This document shows, piece by piece, positions 32,051-40,666 of a stretch of DNA of 64,000 nt. The notes beneath the pieces are model-generated. The model worked only from the letters and a program-made list of their open reading frames with translations, was not told the origin of the DNA and did not search any database. Each line of letters starts with the position of its first letter. Positions within the stretch are counted from its first letter, which is position 1. The DNA is taken from assembly GCA_947258885.1 (NCBI GenBank), contig CAMYKD010000011.1:5834-69833 (forward strand), written 5' to 3'. Both the position numbers and the translations under genes were made by a program. Origin of the DNA: an uncultured Kiloniellales bacterium. GTDB taxonomy: Bacteria > Pseudomonadota > Alphaproteobacteria > Kiloniellales > JAKSDN01.

Positions 32051-32971
32051 GTGTCGGGCGGATCGGTCCGGTCCGCGGCCGCAGCCCCGGCAGGGGGCCG
32101 CTGGGCGGTGCTCGGCACCGCGCTGCTGGCCGTGACTTTCTGGGGGGCGACGCCGGTCGCCACCAAGCTGGCGGTCTCGGGGTTCGACCCGCTCGCCGTC
32201 GGCCTGCTGCGCACCCTGCTTGCGGGCCTCCTGGCCGTGCCCCTGCTGGCCTTGGCGCGTCTCGCGCCGCCCAAGGCGCCGGCCGGGCGGGCGCTGCTCG
32301 CCGTTTCGGCCCTGGGCGGTTTCGTGCTCTTTCCCTTGCTGTTCAGTCTCGGCCTCGGCCGGACCAGCGCGGCCCACGGCGCGCTGATCCTGGCCGTGTT
32401 GCCGATCTTCACCGGGCTGATCGCCGCCGCGTTGGAGCGCCGCCGGCCCAGGGCGCGCTGGTGGCTGGGCGCCGGCCTGGCCATAGCCGGCACGGTGTGG
32501 CTGATCGCCGGGCGCTTCGGCCTCGCGGGCCCCGGCGCAAGCCTGAGCGGGGACCTGCTGGTGATGGCCTCGGCGCTGGCCGCCTCGACCGGCTACGTCG
32601 CCGGGGCCAGGGCCGCGCGCGACACGGGCACCTGGGCGGTGACCTTCTGGGGCCTCGCCCTGGGCGGCCTCGCCCTGCTGCCGGTGCTGCCCTTCGTGGT
32701 GGCTCCCGCCGAGCTGGTCCAGGCCGAGGCCAGCGTGTGGCTCAGCCTGCTCTACCTGGCGGGCGTTGCGTCGATCCTGGCCTATGCCGCCTGGTACTGG
32801 GCGCTCGGCCAGGGCGACATCGCGCGCACCGGCCTGATCCAGTTCGCCCAGCCGGTAGTCGGCCTGGTCCTGGCCGCGCTTATCCTGCGCGAAGCGTTGA
32901 CCTGGCCGCTGCTCTTGGCCGCCTTCGTCATCATCGGCGGCGTGGCGCTCGCACAAGGCAAACCGTCGTAA
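32051..32971 (+). CDS. DMT superfamily (EamA) transporter
   Basis: GTG 32051; ~10 TM; LLAVTFWGATPVATKLAVSGFDPLAVGLLRTLLAGLLAVPLL...LGRTSAAHGALILAVLPIFTGLIAA. Confidence 0.9.
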   Translation: MSGGSVRSAAAAPAGGRWAVLGTALLAVTFWGATPVATKLAVSGFDPLAVGLLRTLLAGLLAVPLLALARLAPPKAPAGRALLAVSALGGFVLFPLLFSLGLGRTSAAHGALILAVLPIFTGLIAAALERRRPRARWWLGAGLAIAGTVWLIAGRFGLAGPGASLSGDLLVMASALAASTGYVAGARAARDTGTWAVTFWGLALGGLALLPVLPFVVAPAELVQAEASVWLSLLYLAGVASILAYAAWYWALGQGDIARTGLIQFAQPVVGLVLAALILREALTWPLLLAAFVIIGGVALAQGKPS

Positions 32972-32986
32972 CGAAGGAGAAACCCG

Positions 32987-33772
32987 ATGCCCCAGGAACT
33001 GCCGATCTATCAAGTCGACGCCTTCGCGTCCGAGGTCTTTGCCGGTAATCCGGCGGCGGTCTGCCCGCTGGACACCTGGCTGCCGGACGAGGTCATGCAG
33101 GCGGTCGCCGCCGAGAACAACCTGTCCGAGACGGCGTTCATGGTAAGGAACGGCGCGGACTACGATCTGCGCTGGTTCACCCCGGCCGTTGAGGTCGATC
33201 TCTGCGGCCACGCGACCCTGGGCGGCGCCTATGTCGTCGCAACCTATCTGGAGCCGGGCCGGGAACAGATCGTGTTCCATTCGAAGAGCGGGCCGCTCAC
33301 CGTGACCCGCGACGGTGCGCTCTTCACCCTGGACTTTCCGTCCAAGCCGCCCGAGCGGCTCGGCGACCATGCGGCGGCCGAGGCCGCCCTGGGGAGCGCA
33401 GTCGAGGAGCTGTGGCGCGCCGACAAGACCATGGCGGTGCTGGTCGACGAGGCGGCCGTTCTGGCGGCCCGCCCGAACCTGGCCAAGGTGGCTGCCCTGC
33501 CGGGCGACGGCCTGATCGTCACGGCGCTGGGCCGGGAGCACGATTTCGTGTCCCGCTACTTCGCGCCCCATGCCGGCATCCCCGAGGACCCGGTGACCGG
33601 CTCGGCGCACTGCGTGCTGACGCCCTACTGGGCCAGGCGCCTCGACAGGGCACGCTTGAGCGCCCGCCAGGTCTCGGCGCGCGGCGGCGAGCTGGTGGTC
33701 GAGGACCGCGGCGAGCGGGTCTTGATCTCGGGCCGCGTCGCGCCTTATCTCGAGGGGCGCATCCGCGTATAA
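32987..33772 (+). CDS. PhzF family isomerase
   Basis: LPIYQVDAFASEVFAGNPAAVCPLDTWLPDEVMQAVAAENNLSETAFMVR...LRWFTPAVEVDLCGHATLGGAYV...EDPVTGSAHCVLTPYW. Confidence 0.95.
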   Translation: MPQELPIYQVDAFASEVFAGNPAAVCPLDTWLPDEVMQAVAAENNLSETAFMVRNGADYDLRWFTPAVEVDLCGHATLGGAYVVATYLEPGREQIVFHSKSGPLTVTRDGALFTLDFPSKPPERLGDHAAAEAALGSAVEELWRADKTMAVLVDEAAVLAARPNLAKVAALPGDGLIVTALGREHDFVSRYFAPHAGIPEDPVTGSAHCVLTPYWARRLDRARLSARQVSARGGELVVEDRGERVLISGRVAPYLEGRIRV

Positions 33773-33801
33773 AGGGCACACCGCAGAAGCAGGAGGGAAC
33801 G

Positions 33802-34281
33802 ATGGCCCGTGACGTCCATCCGCCTGCGCTGGATCCGCAGTCCGTGCCGTCCCGCCAGGGGTCTTCCTATCCCGAGCCGTTCAAGGGACCGGTCGAGGGA
33901 CGCGGCAAGCGCGCCCTCGGCGAGATCCTTGGCCTCACGAACTACGGCGTCAACCACGTGCGCCTCGCTCCTGGCGCCTGGTCGGCCCAGCGCCACTGGC
34001 ACAGCCACGAGGACGAGTTCGTCTATGTCCTCGAGGGCGAGCTCACCCTGGTCACAGACGCGGGCGAGCAGGCGCTCGCGGCCGGCATGGCGGCCGGTTT
34101 CCCCGCCGGCGTGGCCGACGGCCACCACCTGGTCAACAACAGCGGCCGGTGGGCCGCCTACCTCGAGATCGGCGACCGCTCGGCCGACGACGAGGTGCGG
34201 TATTCCGACATCGACCTGTTCCTGCCGAGCCGGCGGAACGGCCAGGTCTTCACCGACAAGACGGGCACGCCCTACCGATGA
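33802..34281 (+). CDS. Cupin domain protein
   Basis: NHVRLAPGAWSAQRHWHSHEDEFVYVLEGELTLVTDAGEQALAAGMAAGFPAG. Confidence 0.9.
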   Translation: MARDVHPPALDPQSVPSRQGSSYPEPFKGPVEGRGKRALGEILGLTNYGVNHVRLAPGAWSAQRHWHSHEDEFVYVLEGELTLVTDAGEQALAAGMAAGFPAGVADGHHLVNNSGRWAAYLEIGDRSADDEVRYSDIDLFLPSRRNGQVFTDKTGTPYR

Positions 34282-34790
34282 CCGGGCCGGCGGCGCAGGC
34301 GATCTCGATCGACCCGGCGCAAGGACCGGCGGAGATGGCCGCGGTGCGCGAGCTGTTCCTCGAGTACGCGGGATGGCTCGACTTCGACCTCTGCTTCCAA
34401 GGCTTCGAACAGGAGCTGGAGACGCTCCCGGGCAAATACGCGCCGCCGCGTGGCGGGCTCTGGCTCGCCAGGGTGGGCGGAGTCCCGGCCGGTGTCGTGG
34501 GCCTGCGCCCGCTGGACGGGGGTGTCTGCGAGCTGAAGCGGCTCTGGGTCCGGCCGGCCTTCCGCGGCCACGGCCTCGGCCGCCGTCTGACCGAGACCGC
34601 GGTCGCGGCGGCGCAGACCGCCGGCTACGGCACCATGCGGCTGGACACTATCGGCGGGCAGATGCAAGAGGCCCGTGCGCTCTACGAGAGCCTGGGCTTC
34701 CGCGAGACCGAGGCCTATTACCACAACCCGCATCCCGGGGCCGACTACCTGGAACTGGACCTCGACACTCGCGGCGCCGTGGAACGTTAG
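34278..34790 (+). CDS. GNAT family N-acetyltransferase
   Basis: LWLARVGGVPAGVVGLRPLDGGVCELKRLWVRPAFRGHGLGRRLTETAVAAAQTAGYGTMRLDT; ATG overlaps cupin stop. Confidence 0.9.
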   Translation: MTGPAAQAISIDPAQGPAEMAAVRELFLEYAGWLDFDLCFQGFEQELETLPGKYAPPRGGLWLARVGGVPAGVVGLRPLDGGVCELKRLWVRPAFRGHGLGRRLTETAVAAAQTAGYGTMRLDTIGGQMQEARALYESLGFRETEAYYHNPHPGADYLELDLDTRGAVER

Positions 34791-34953
34791 AAGGCGGCGG
34801 AGTTCCGGTCTTTGCCGACGCTCGGAGAGCCTGGCGGCAAGGCTCAAGGCTCGGGCGGCGCAAGACTGCACCCTTGCGTGCCCGAGCCTCTTTGCCTCGA
34901 TTCCGATGCGTGCCTGTCTCGAAGCGGACATCAGGCTCTTCGACGCTTGGTTC

Positions 34954-35796
34954 CTATGCGCTTTGTCCAGAATCTTGCAGGCTGCGCGTACCGAGATCCC
35001 TTTTTTCTTCGACGTTCGCGACGAGCCAAGACAGACCGAGGACGACGAAGGCCACGACGCCGATGATAAGGGCGAGCTTGGAATCGTCCAGGGCCAAGCC
35101 TCCGGGCGCACCGGCGTTCGACTCGCCCGCCAACAGGAAATTCGTGGCGGCCATACCGGTGTAGTGCATCAGGGTGACGGAAAGTCCCATCACCAGCGCC
35201 GTCATCATGCGGTGATCCGGCTTTTCGTTCGCTCTGGCTTCGACGGTGTAGGACATCAGCCGCAGGGCCAGGCACGACAGCAGCACGGCGACAACGATCG
35301 AGGCGCCGAACCAAATCGGATCGTAGCGGATCGCGGTGTCCATGCGCATGGCCGCCATGCCGGTGTAGTGCATGAGGCCAATGCCGGCGCCGAGCACGGT
35401 GCCGCCGAGAACGAGACGCCCGAGGCCCCGGGATTTCCGGCTCACGAAGTTGAAGGCGAAGCCGCTCGCCGCCATGGCGAACACGGCCGACAGGGCTGTG
35501 ATCAGCAGGTCATAGCGCGCGGTCCGGCCATAGCCCATTTCAAGGGCCAGCATGGCCACGAAGTGCATCGTCCAAATACCGGTGCCCATGGCGACCGCGC
35601 CGATCACCAGCCACTTCATCCTGGCCGCGGGATTGGATGCGGCGATAACGCGTTCGACCAGATGAAACGAGGTATAGGATGCGAAGACAACCACCGTATA
35701 AGACAAGAAAACAAGCCAAACGTCGTATGACTGGCCTATGACAGCTGCGTCGCTGTGCTGCTCCATTAGGAAAAATTCCGACAACATCTCATACAT
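34954..35796 (-). CDS. Stand-alone MHYT-domain integral membrane sensor
   Basis: Three MHYT-type motifs: IWTMHFVAMLALEM, GIGLMHYTGMAAMRM, SVTLMHYTGMAATNF; no GGDEF/EAL downstream. Confidence 0.88.
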   Translation of the reverse strand: MYEMLSEFFLMEQHSDAAVIGQSYDVWLVFLSYTVVVFASYTSFHLVERVIAASNPAARMKWLVIGAVAMGTGIWTMHFVAMLALEMGYGRTARYDLLITALSAVFAMAASGFAFNFVSRKSRGLGRLVLGGTVLGAGIGLMHYTGMAAMRMDTAIRYDPIWFGASIVVAVLLSCLALRLMSYTVEARANEKPDHRMMTALVMGLSVTLMHYTGMAATNFLLAGESNAGAPGGLALDDSKLALIIGVVAFVVLGLSWLVANVEEKRDLGTRSLQDSGQSA

Positions 35797-36009
35797 CTCC
35801 CAATACTGTTCAAGGCGGGATCACCGCATCCCTTCGTACGGTAGCCGGTGGCCGCGATGCCGCCTTCTGTGCGTTACCGATGGAGACAGGTTGTCTCGGC
35901 TCTGTGACGTGCTTCCGCCGACGGCAAAAGCACCGGCCGATAACCCAACCTGCCCTTGGCAAGCCTCCATTCGACAAGAGATATGAAATATCGCTGAAAT
36001 TTTACTTAG

Positions 36010-36024
36010 GAATGATTATCATTC
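36010..36024. promoter_or_regulatory. Fur-box-like palindrome GAATGATTATCATTC
   Basis: Perfect 7-1-7 palindrome resembling Fur half-sites (AATGATnATCATT). Confidence 0.45.
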
Positions 36025-36130
36025 ACAGGCCATTTGTGTAGAATATCCACGCTGGGCCAGAGCAGTCTCGAGATTAGCGGACCCGGCGCGCGCGGCCACC
36101 CATGGCGCCATATGCCCTTGGAGGGCCGCC

Positions 36131-37138
36131 TCACGCCGCCGCGACGCGCACCCCGGCGCCCTGCAGCAGCATGATCTTGTTCAGGAGCTTGACGCAGGCG
36201 TAGACCGCCTTGATCGAGGGTGCCGGGATCCCGGTCAAACCGCCCAGCTCGAGCACCGCGCCCATAAGCGCCTCGACCTCGAGCGAGCGGCCCAGCTCGA
36301 CGTCCTGCAGCATCGAGGTCTTGTGGGCGCCGACGCTCTCGGCGCCGGCGATGCGCTTCTCGATGGTGTGCCTGAACGTGATGCCGAGCGCTTCGGCGAT
36401 CGCCTGGGACTCGGCCATCATGGCGGCGGCCAGGTCGCGGGTGTCGCGGAACTGGCAGATCTCGGCCAGGGTCGCGTGGGTCAGCGCGCTGATCGGGTTG
36501 AACGACAGGTTGCCCCAGGCCTTGAGCCAGATCTCGGAGCGGATGTCGTCCAGCACGCGCGAGCGAAAGCCGGCCTCGACCAGCAGGTCGTGGAGCTTCC
36601 GCACGCGCGCGGTCTCGCGGCCGTCGAGCTCGCCGATCGGGAAGCGGTCGCCCTCGACGTGGTGGATGACGCCGGGCTCGGGCACGTCGGCCGCCGGGTA
36701 GACGACGCAGCCGATGATGCGGTCGCCGTCGATGTTCCTGGACAGCAGGCCGGTCGGGTCCAGGCTCTCCAGGCGGTGGCCGTCGTGGGGACCGCCGTGC
36801 TTGTGGAAGTACCACCAGGGAATGCCGTTCTGCACCGTGACGATCACGGTCTCGGGGCCCATGAGGGCCGGGACCTGACGGGCCACCTGCTCCAGGTAGT
36901 GGGCCTTCAAGGCCAGGATCACCAGGTCCTGGGGGCCGGCCTCGGCCAGCTTGTCGGTTGCGGTGACGTTGCGGGCCACCGCCTCGCTGCCGTCCTCCCA
37001 GATCAGCTTGAGGCCGTTCTTTTGGATCGCGGCGAGGTGGGCACCCTGGTCGATCAGGGTGACCTCCTCGCCCGCCAGCGCGAATTTCGCGCCCATTAGG
37101 CCGCCGATCGCCCCGGCCCCGACGATGCAGATCTTCAT
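36131..37138 (-). CDS. 2-dehydropantoate 2-reductase / ketopantoate reductase family (ApbA/PanE)
   Basis: MKICIVGAGAIGGLMGAKFALAGEEVTLIDQGAHLAAIQKNGL...SEIWLKAWGNLSFNPISALT. Confidence 0.9.
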   Translation of the reverse strand: MKICIVGAGAIGGLMGAKFALAGEEVTLIDQGAHLAAIQKNGLKLIWEDGSEAVARNVTATDKLAEAGPQDLVILALKAHYLEQVARQVPALMGPETVIVTVQNGIPWWYFHKHGGPHDGHRLESLDPTGLLSRNIDGDRIIGCVVYPAADVPEPGVIHHVEGDRFPIGELDGRETARVRKLHDLLVEAGFRSRVLDDIRSEIWLKAWGNLSFNPISALTHATLAEICQFRDTRDLAAAMMAESQAIAEALGITFRHTIEKRIAGAESVGAHKTSMLQDVELGRSLEVEALMGAVLELGGLTGIPAPSIKAVYACVKLLNKIMLLQGAGVRVAAA

Positions 37139-37168
37139 GTCCTCACTCCTTGTTCTTCTTGTCCGTGC

Positions 37169-37942
37169 CTACTGCTCGAAAACGTTGGCGAGCGTGCCGA
37201 TGCCTTCGATCGTGACCTCGACGGTATTGCTGGGCTCCTTCATCGAGCCGACGCCGAGCGAGGTGCCGCAGGCGATGACGTCGCCGGGCTCCAGAGTCAG
37301 GTCCTGGGAGATCCGGCTGACCAGCCGTGCCGGCGGACAGATCATGTCGCTCACCGGGTAGTTCTGCCGCTCCTGGCCGTTCAGGACCGTCCGGATCGTC
37401 AAGACCGAAGGGTCCAGCCCGGTCGCGATCGCCGGCCCGAACACGCCGAAGGTGTCGAAGCTCTTGGCCCGCGTCCACTGGGCGAAGGTCGGGTCCTTGT
37501 TGAGCAGGTCGGCGGCGGTCACGTCGTTGATGCAGGTGTAGCCGAAGATGTGGTCGCCGGCCGCGTCCTCCGCTACGGCGCGGCAGGTCCTGCCGATCAC
37601 GATGCCGAGCTCGCCCTCGTAGACGACACGGCCATCGTAGGATTTGGGCCGCCGGATCGTCTCGCCGGTCGCGAGGAACGAGCTGTTGGCCTTGAGGAAG
37701 TAGAGCGGCTCCTCCGGCGGCGTAAGCTCGAGCTTCTTCGCGAGCGCGTGAAAGTTGTTCCACAGCGCGACCATCTTGGTGGGCACGCAGGGCGTCAGCA
37801 ACTTGACGGCGTCCAGCGCCACGGTCTCGGACGTCGCTACGGGCGCGGCGAACATTTCGCCCTCGTAAACGGCTATGCTGCCGTTCTCCAGCGTCCCAAA
37901 ACCGGTTCGTCCCGCGTATTCGAAGCGGATCCAATGCGTCAT
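37169..37942 (-). CDS. Fumarylacetoacetate hydrolase family protein
   Basis: YDGRVVYEGELGIVIGRTCRAVAEDAAGDHIFGYTCINDVTAADLLNKDPTFAQWTRAKSFDTFGVFGPAI...ACGTSLGVGSM. Confidence 0.92.
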   Translation of the reverse strand: MTHWIRFEYAGRTGFGTLENGSIAVYEGEMFAAPVATSETVALDAVKLLTPCVPTKMVALWNNFHALAKKLELTPPEEPLYFLKANSSFLATGETIRRPKSYDGRVVYEGELGIVIGRTCRAVAEDAAGDHIFGYTCINDVTAADLLNKDPTFAQWTRAKSFDTFGVFGPAIATGLDPSVLTIRTVLNGQERQNYPVSDMICPPARLVSRISQDLTLEPGDVIACGTSLGVGSMKEPSNTVEVTIEGIGTLANVFEQ

Positions 37943-38109
37943 GGTGGTCTCCCTGTGCGACAGCCTCGGGGGCCGTCCATCCCCTCTCGGCCGGATTCTG
38001 CGCCATGGCGCGCGCGCTTGCAAGTCTGGGGGCGGAGTTGCAAGTCGGGGCTATGCCGGGGCGCCCCGCCGGGTCATAATCCGGCCGCAAAAGTAGGGGA
38101 GAAGGGGCC

Positions 38110-38565
38110 ATGGGCGAGCGGTATTTCGACGATTTCGAGGTCGGCGAGCGGTTCACCAGCCGCGGCGTCACGCTGAGCGAGTCGCAGATCCTCGACTTCG
38201 CGCTCGCCTACGACCCGCAGCCCTTCCACCTGGACAAGGAGGCGGCCGCGGCCTCGCCCTACGCCGGCCTGATCGCCAGCGGCTTCCAGACGCTGGCGCT
38301 GGGCTTCCGCATGTTCTATCAGGAGAAGGTGGTCAACGCCTGTTCCCTGGGCTCGCCGGGCATGTCGGAGCTGCGCTGGCTGCTGCCGGTGCGCCCGGGC
38401 GACACCCTGCACAGCGAAGCCGAGATCACGGGCAAACGCCCCTCGCGCTCCAAGCCGGACCGCGGCAGCGTCGACATGGCCTTCCAGGTCAGGAACCAGC
38501 ACGGCGAGGCGGTGATGAGCTTTCTGTCCACCATGATCCTCGCCCGCGGGCCGGACGAGACCTGA
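38110..38565 (+). CDS. MaoC family dehydratase
   Basis: YFDDFEVGERFTSRGVTLSESQILDFALAYDPQPFHLDKEAAAASPYAGLIASGFQT. Confidence 0.92.
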   Translation: MGERYFDDFEVGERFTSRGVTLSESQILDFALAYDPQPFHLDKEAAAASPYAGLIASGFQTLALGFRMFYQEKVVNACSLGSPGMSELRWLLPVRPGDTLHSEAEITGKRPSRSKPDRGSVDMAFQVRNQHGEAVMSFLSTMILARGPDET

Positions 38566-38597
38566 GGTGGGAGCGAAGATATGCGCGTGAGCGAGCG

Positions 38598-39233
38598 ATG
38601 AGGCGGTGGATCGTCGTCGGCGGCCTCGCGCTGCTGCTGGCCGCGGCCGCAGCGGTCTACTTCGGCGGCTTCCTTGCGCCGAGCGGCCACACGGACTATG
38701 CCCTGCAGAAGCAGCTGCACGACGCCTCGGGCAAGACGGGCATCATCTGGCATGCCATGCCGGTGGAACAGGCCTATCGGGAGATCCCGCATCAGCGGAC
38801 GCTCTTCCGCGCGAAGCAGGCCAAGGCGTCGCGCGACGAGGCGGATTACCTGGGGGCGCTCTTCGCGCTCACCGACGCGGCCGTGTCCGAGCGGGTGGCC
38901 ACGCAGGGCAAGCTCCAAAGGGGCGAGCCGGTCGAGCCCGGCACGTCCAACTACGACGCCATCCTCTCGGGCATCTTGGCGCTCGACACGCCCGGCCGCC
39001 TGTTGCCGGTCGAGGCCCTGGTCTACCAGGCGATCGCGGAGCAGCGCCGCTACCTCGAGGCGTGGCGCGCGGCGGGCCGGGGCGATTACTTCGATCCGGG
39101 CGACTCGCTGGTCGAAAGCGCCCACAAGAAGCTGGTCGGCGCCCACGACCGCCTGCTCGAGATCTTCGACGACGAGGATCTGCACAACCGCCAGGCCCTC
39201 CACGACCACCTCTCGGCGCTCGACTTCATCTAG
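38598..39233 (+). CDS. Hypothetical secreted/anchored protein
   Basis: N-terminal hydrophobic signal MRRWIVVGGLALLLAAAAAVYFGGFL; no recognised domain. Confidence 0.6.
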   Translation: MRRWIVVGGLALLLAAAAAVYFGGFLAPSGHTDYALQKQLHDASGKTGIIWHAMPVEQAYREIPHQRTLFRAKQAKASRDEADYLGALFALTDAAVSERVATQGKLQRGEPVEPGTSNYDAILSGILALDTPGRLLPVEALVYQAIAEQRRYLEAWRAAGRGDYFDPGDSLVESAHKKLVGAHDRLLEIFDDEDLHNRQALHDHLSALDFI

Positions 39234-39241
39234 GAATTAGG

Positions 39242-39324
39242 AATTGGGGTCAGACTCGATTTACTGCGCATATCTCTTTGAGAATCAGACCGAAGGTGGA
39301 GCTAAATCGAGTCTGACCCCATTT
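39242..39324. mobile_element. Short palindromic element with ~22-bp terminal inverted repeats (REP/MITE-like)
   Basis: AATTGGGGTCAGACTCGATTTA (39242-39263) versus TAAATCGAGTCTGACCCCATTT (39303-39324), one mismatch; internal TCTCtttGAGA. Confidence 0.7.
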
Positions 39325-39379
39325 CCTCGCCGCTCCGGATAGCGCGCTAGATGCAGCGCAGCAATTTCCATGGCCTGCG

Positions 39380-39445
39380 TTGACGCACTGCAACATAATC
39401 CCTAGTATCGCGCCACCGCGGCCGCCGGCATACCGCTGCCGCGGT
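39380..39445 (+). promoter_or_regulatory. Candidate serC promoter and leader hairpin
   Basis: TTGACG (39380) - 17 nt - TAGTAT (39403) then ACCGCGG(39415)...CCGCGGT(39445) stem before the serC start. Confidence 0.4.
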
Positions 39446-39474
39446 CGGGACAGCTCCACGGAGGACCGCGCTCG

Positions 39475-40656
39475 ATGACCCAGCCCGCTCCGGACCAACC
39501 CGCCGTCCGCCCGCGCAACCCCTGTTTTTCCTCGGGGCCCTGCGCCAAGCGGCCGGGCTGGTCGCTGGGCGGGCTCGAGGGCGCCTGCCTCGGCCGGTCG
39601 CACCGCGCCAAGGAGGGCAAGGCTAAGCTCGCCGAGGCGATCGAGCGCTCGCGCGCCCTGCTCGGGATGCCGGACGACACTCGCTTGGCCATCGTGCCGG
39701 CCTCGGACACCGGCGCGGTCGAGATGGCGCTTTGGTCGCTCCTGGGCGCGCGTGGCGTCGACATGCTGGCCTGGGAGAGTTTCGGCCAGGGCTGGGTGAC
39801 CGACGTCGCCAAGCAGCTCGGGCTGGACGACCTGCGGGTGCTGGAGGCGGGCTACGGCGCCTTGCCCGACCTCGGCCGGGTCGATCCGGAGCGCGACGTC
39901 GTCTTCACCTGGAACGGCACGACCTCGGGCGTGCGCGTGCCCGACGGCGACTGGATTTCGGACCAGCGCGGAGGCCTGACGATCTGCGACGCCACCTCGG
40001 CGGTCTTCGCCATGGACCTGCCCTGGGACAAGCTGGATGCCGTCACCTGGTCCTGGCAGAAGGTGCTGGGCGGCGAGGCGGCCCACGGCATGCTGGCGCT
40101 CTCGCCCCGCGCGGTCGCGCGGCTGGAGAGCCACCGGCCGCCCTGGCCGCTGCCCAAGATCTTCCGCATGACCAAGGCGGGCAAACTGAACGAGGGCCTG
40201 TTCCGGGGCGAGACCATCAACACGCCGTCCTTGCTCTGCGTCGAGGACCTTCTGGACGCGCTCGCCTGGGCCGAGGAGATCGGCGGGCTCGCGGCGCTGA
40301 TCGCCCGTTCGGAGGCCAACCTGGCGGCCGTCGCCCGCTGGGTCGAGGCGAGCGACTGGGCCGGCTTCCTGGCCGCGGACCCGGCGACACGGTCCTGCAC
40401 CAGCATCTGCCTCGAGGTCGTCGACCCCTGGTTCCGGTCCCTGGACCCGGCCGCCCAGGCCGCCGCGGCCAAGGCCGTGGCCGCGCGGGTCGCCGAGGCG
40501 GGCGCCGGCTACGACCTGGGGTCCTACCGCGACGCCCCGCCCGGCCTGCGCATCTGGGGCGGCGCGACGGTCGAGCGGGACGACATAGAGGCCCTTCTGC
40601 CCTGGCTGGACTGGGCCTATGCCGAGGTCAAGGCCGGCCAGGCCGCCGCGACATGA
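39475..40656 (+). CDS. serC: Phosphoserine transaminase
   Basis: [57 protein letters not shown]...[24 protein letters not shown]. Confidence 0.95.
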   Translation: MTQPAPDQPAVRPRNPCFSSGPCAKRPGWSLGGLEGACLGRSHRAKEGKAKLAEAIERSRALLGMPDDTRLAIVPASDTGAVEMALWSLLGARGVDMLAWESFGQGWVTDVAKQLGLDDLRVLEAGYGALPDLGRVDPERDVVFTWNGTTSGVRVPDGDWISDQRGGLTICDATSAVFAMDLPWDKLDAVTWSWQKVLGGEAAHGMLALSPRAVARLESHRPPWPLPKIFRMTKAGKLNEGLFRGETINTPSLLCVEDLLDALAWAEEIGGLAALIARSEANLAAVARWVEASDWAGFLAADPATRSCTSICLEVVDPWFRSLDPAAQAAAAKAVAARVAEAGAGYDLGSYRDAPPGLRIWGGATVERDDIEALLPWLDWAYAEVKAGQAAAT

Positions 40657-40666
40657 GGATTCGACG

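Noticed and set aside
34675-35730. 351-aa plus ORF across the MHYT gene
   Set aside because: Antisense of a clear MHYT protein; no family motifs
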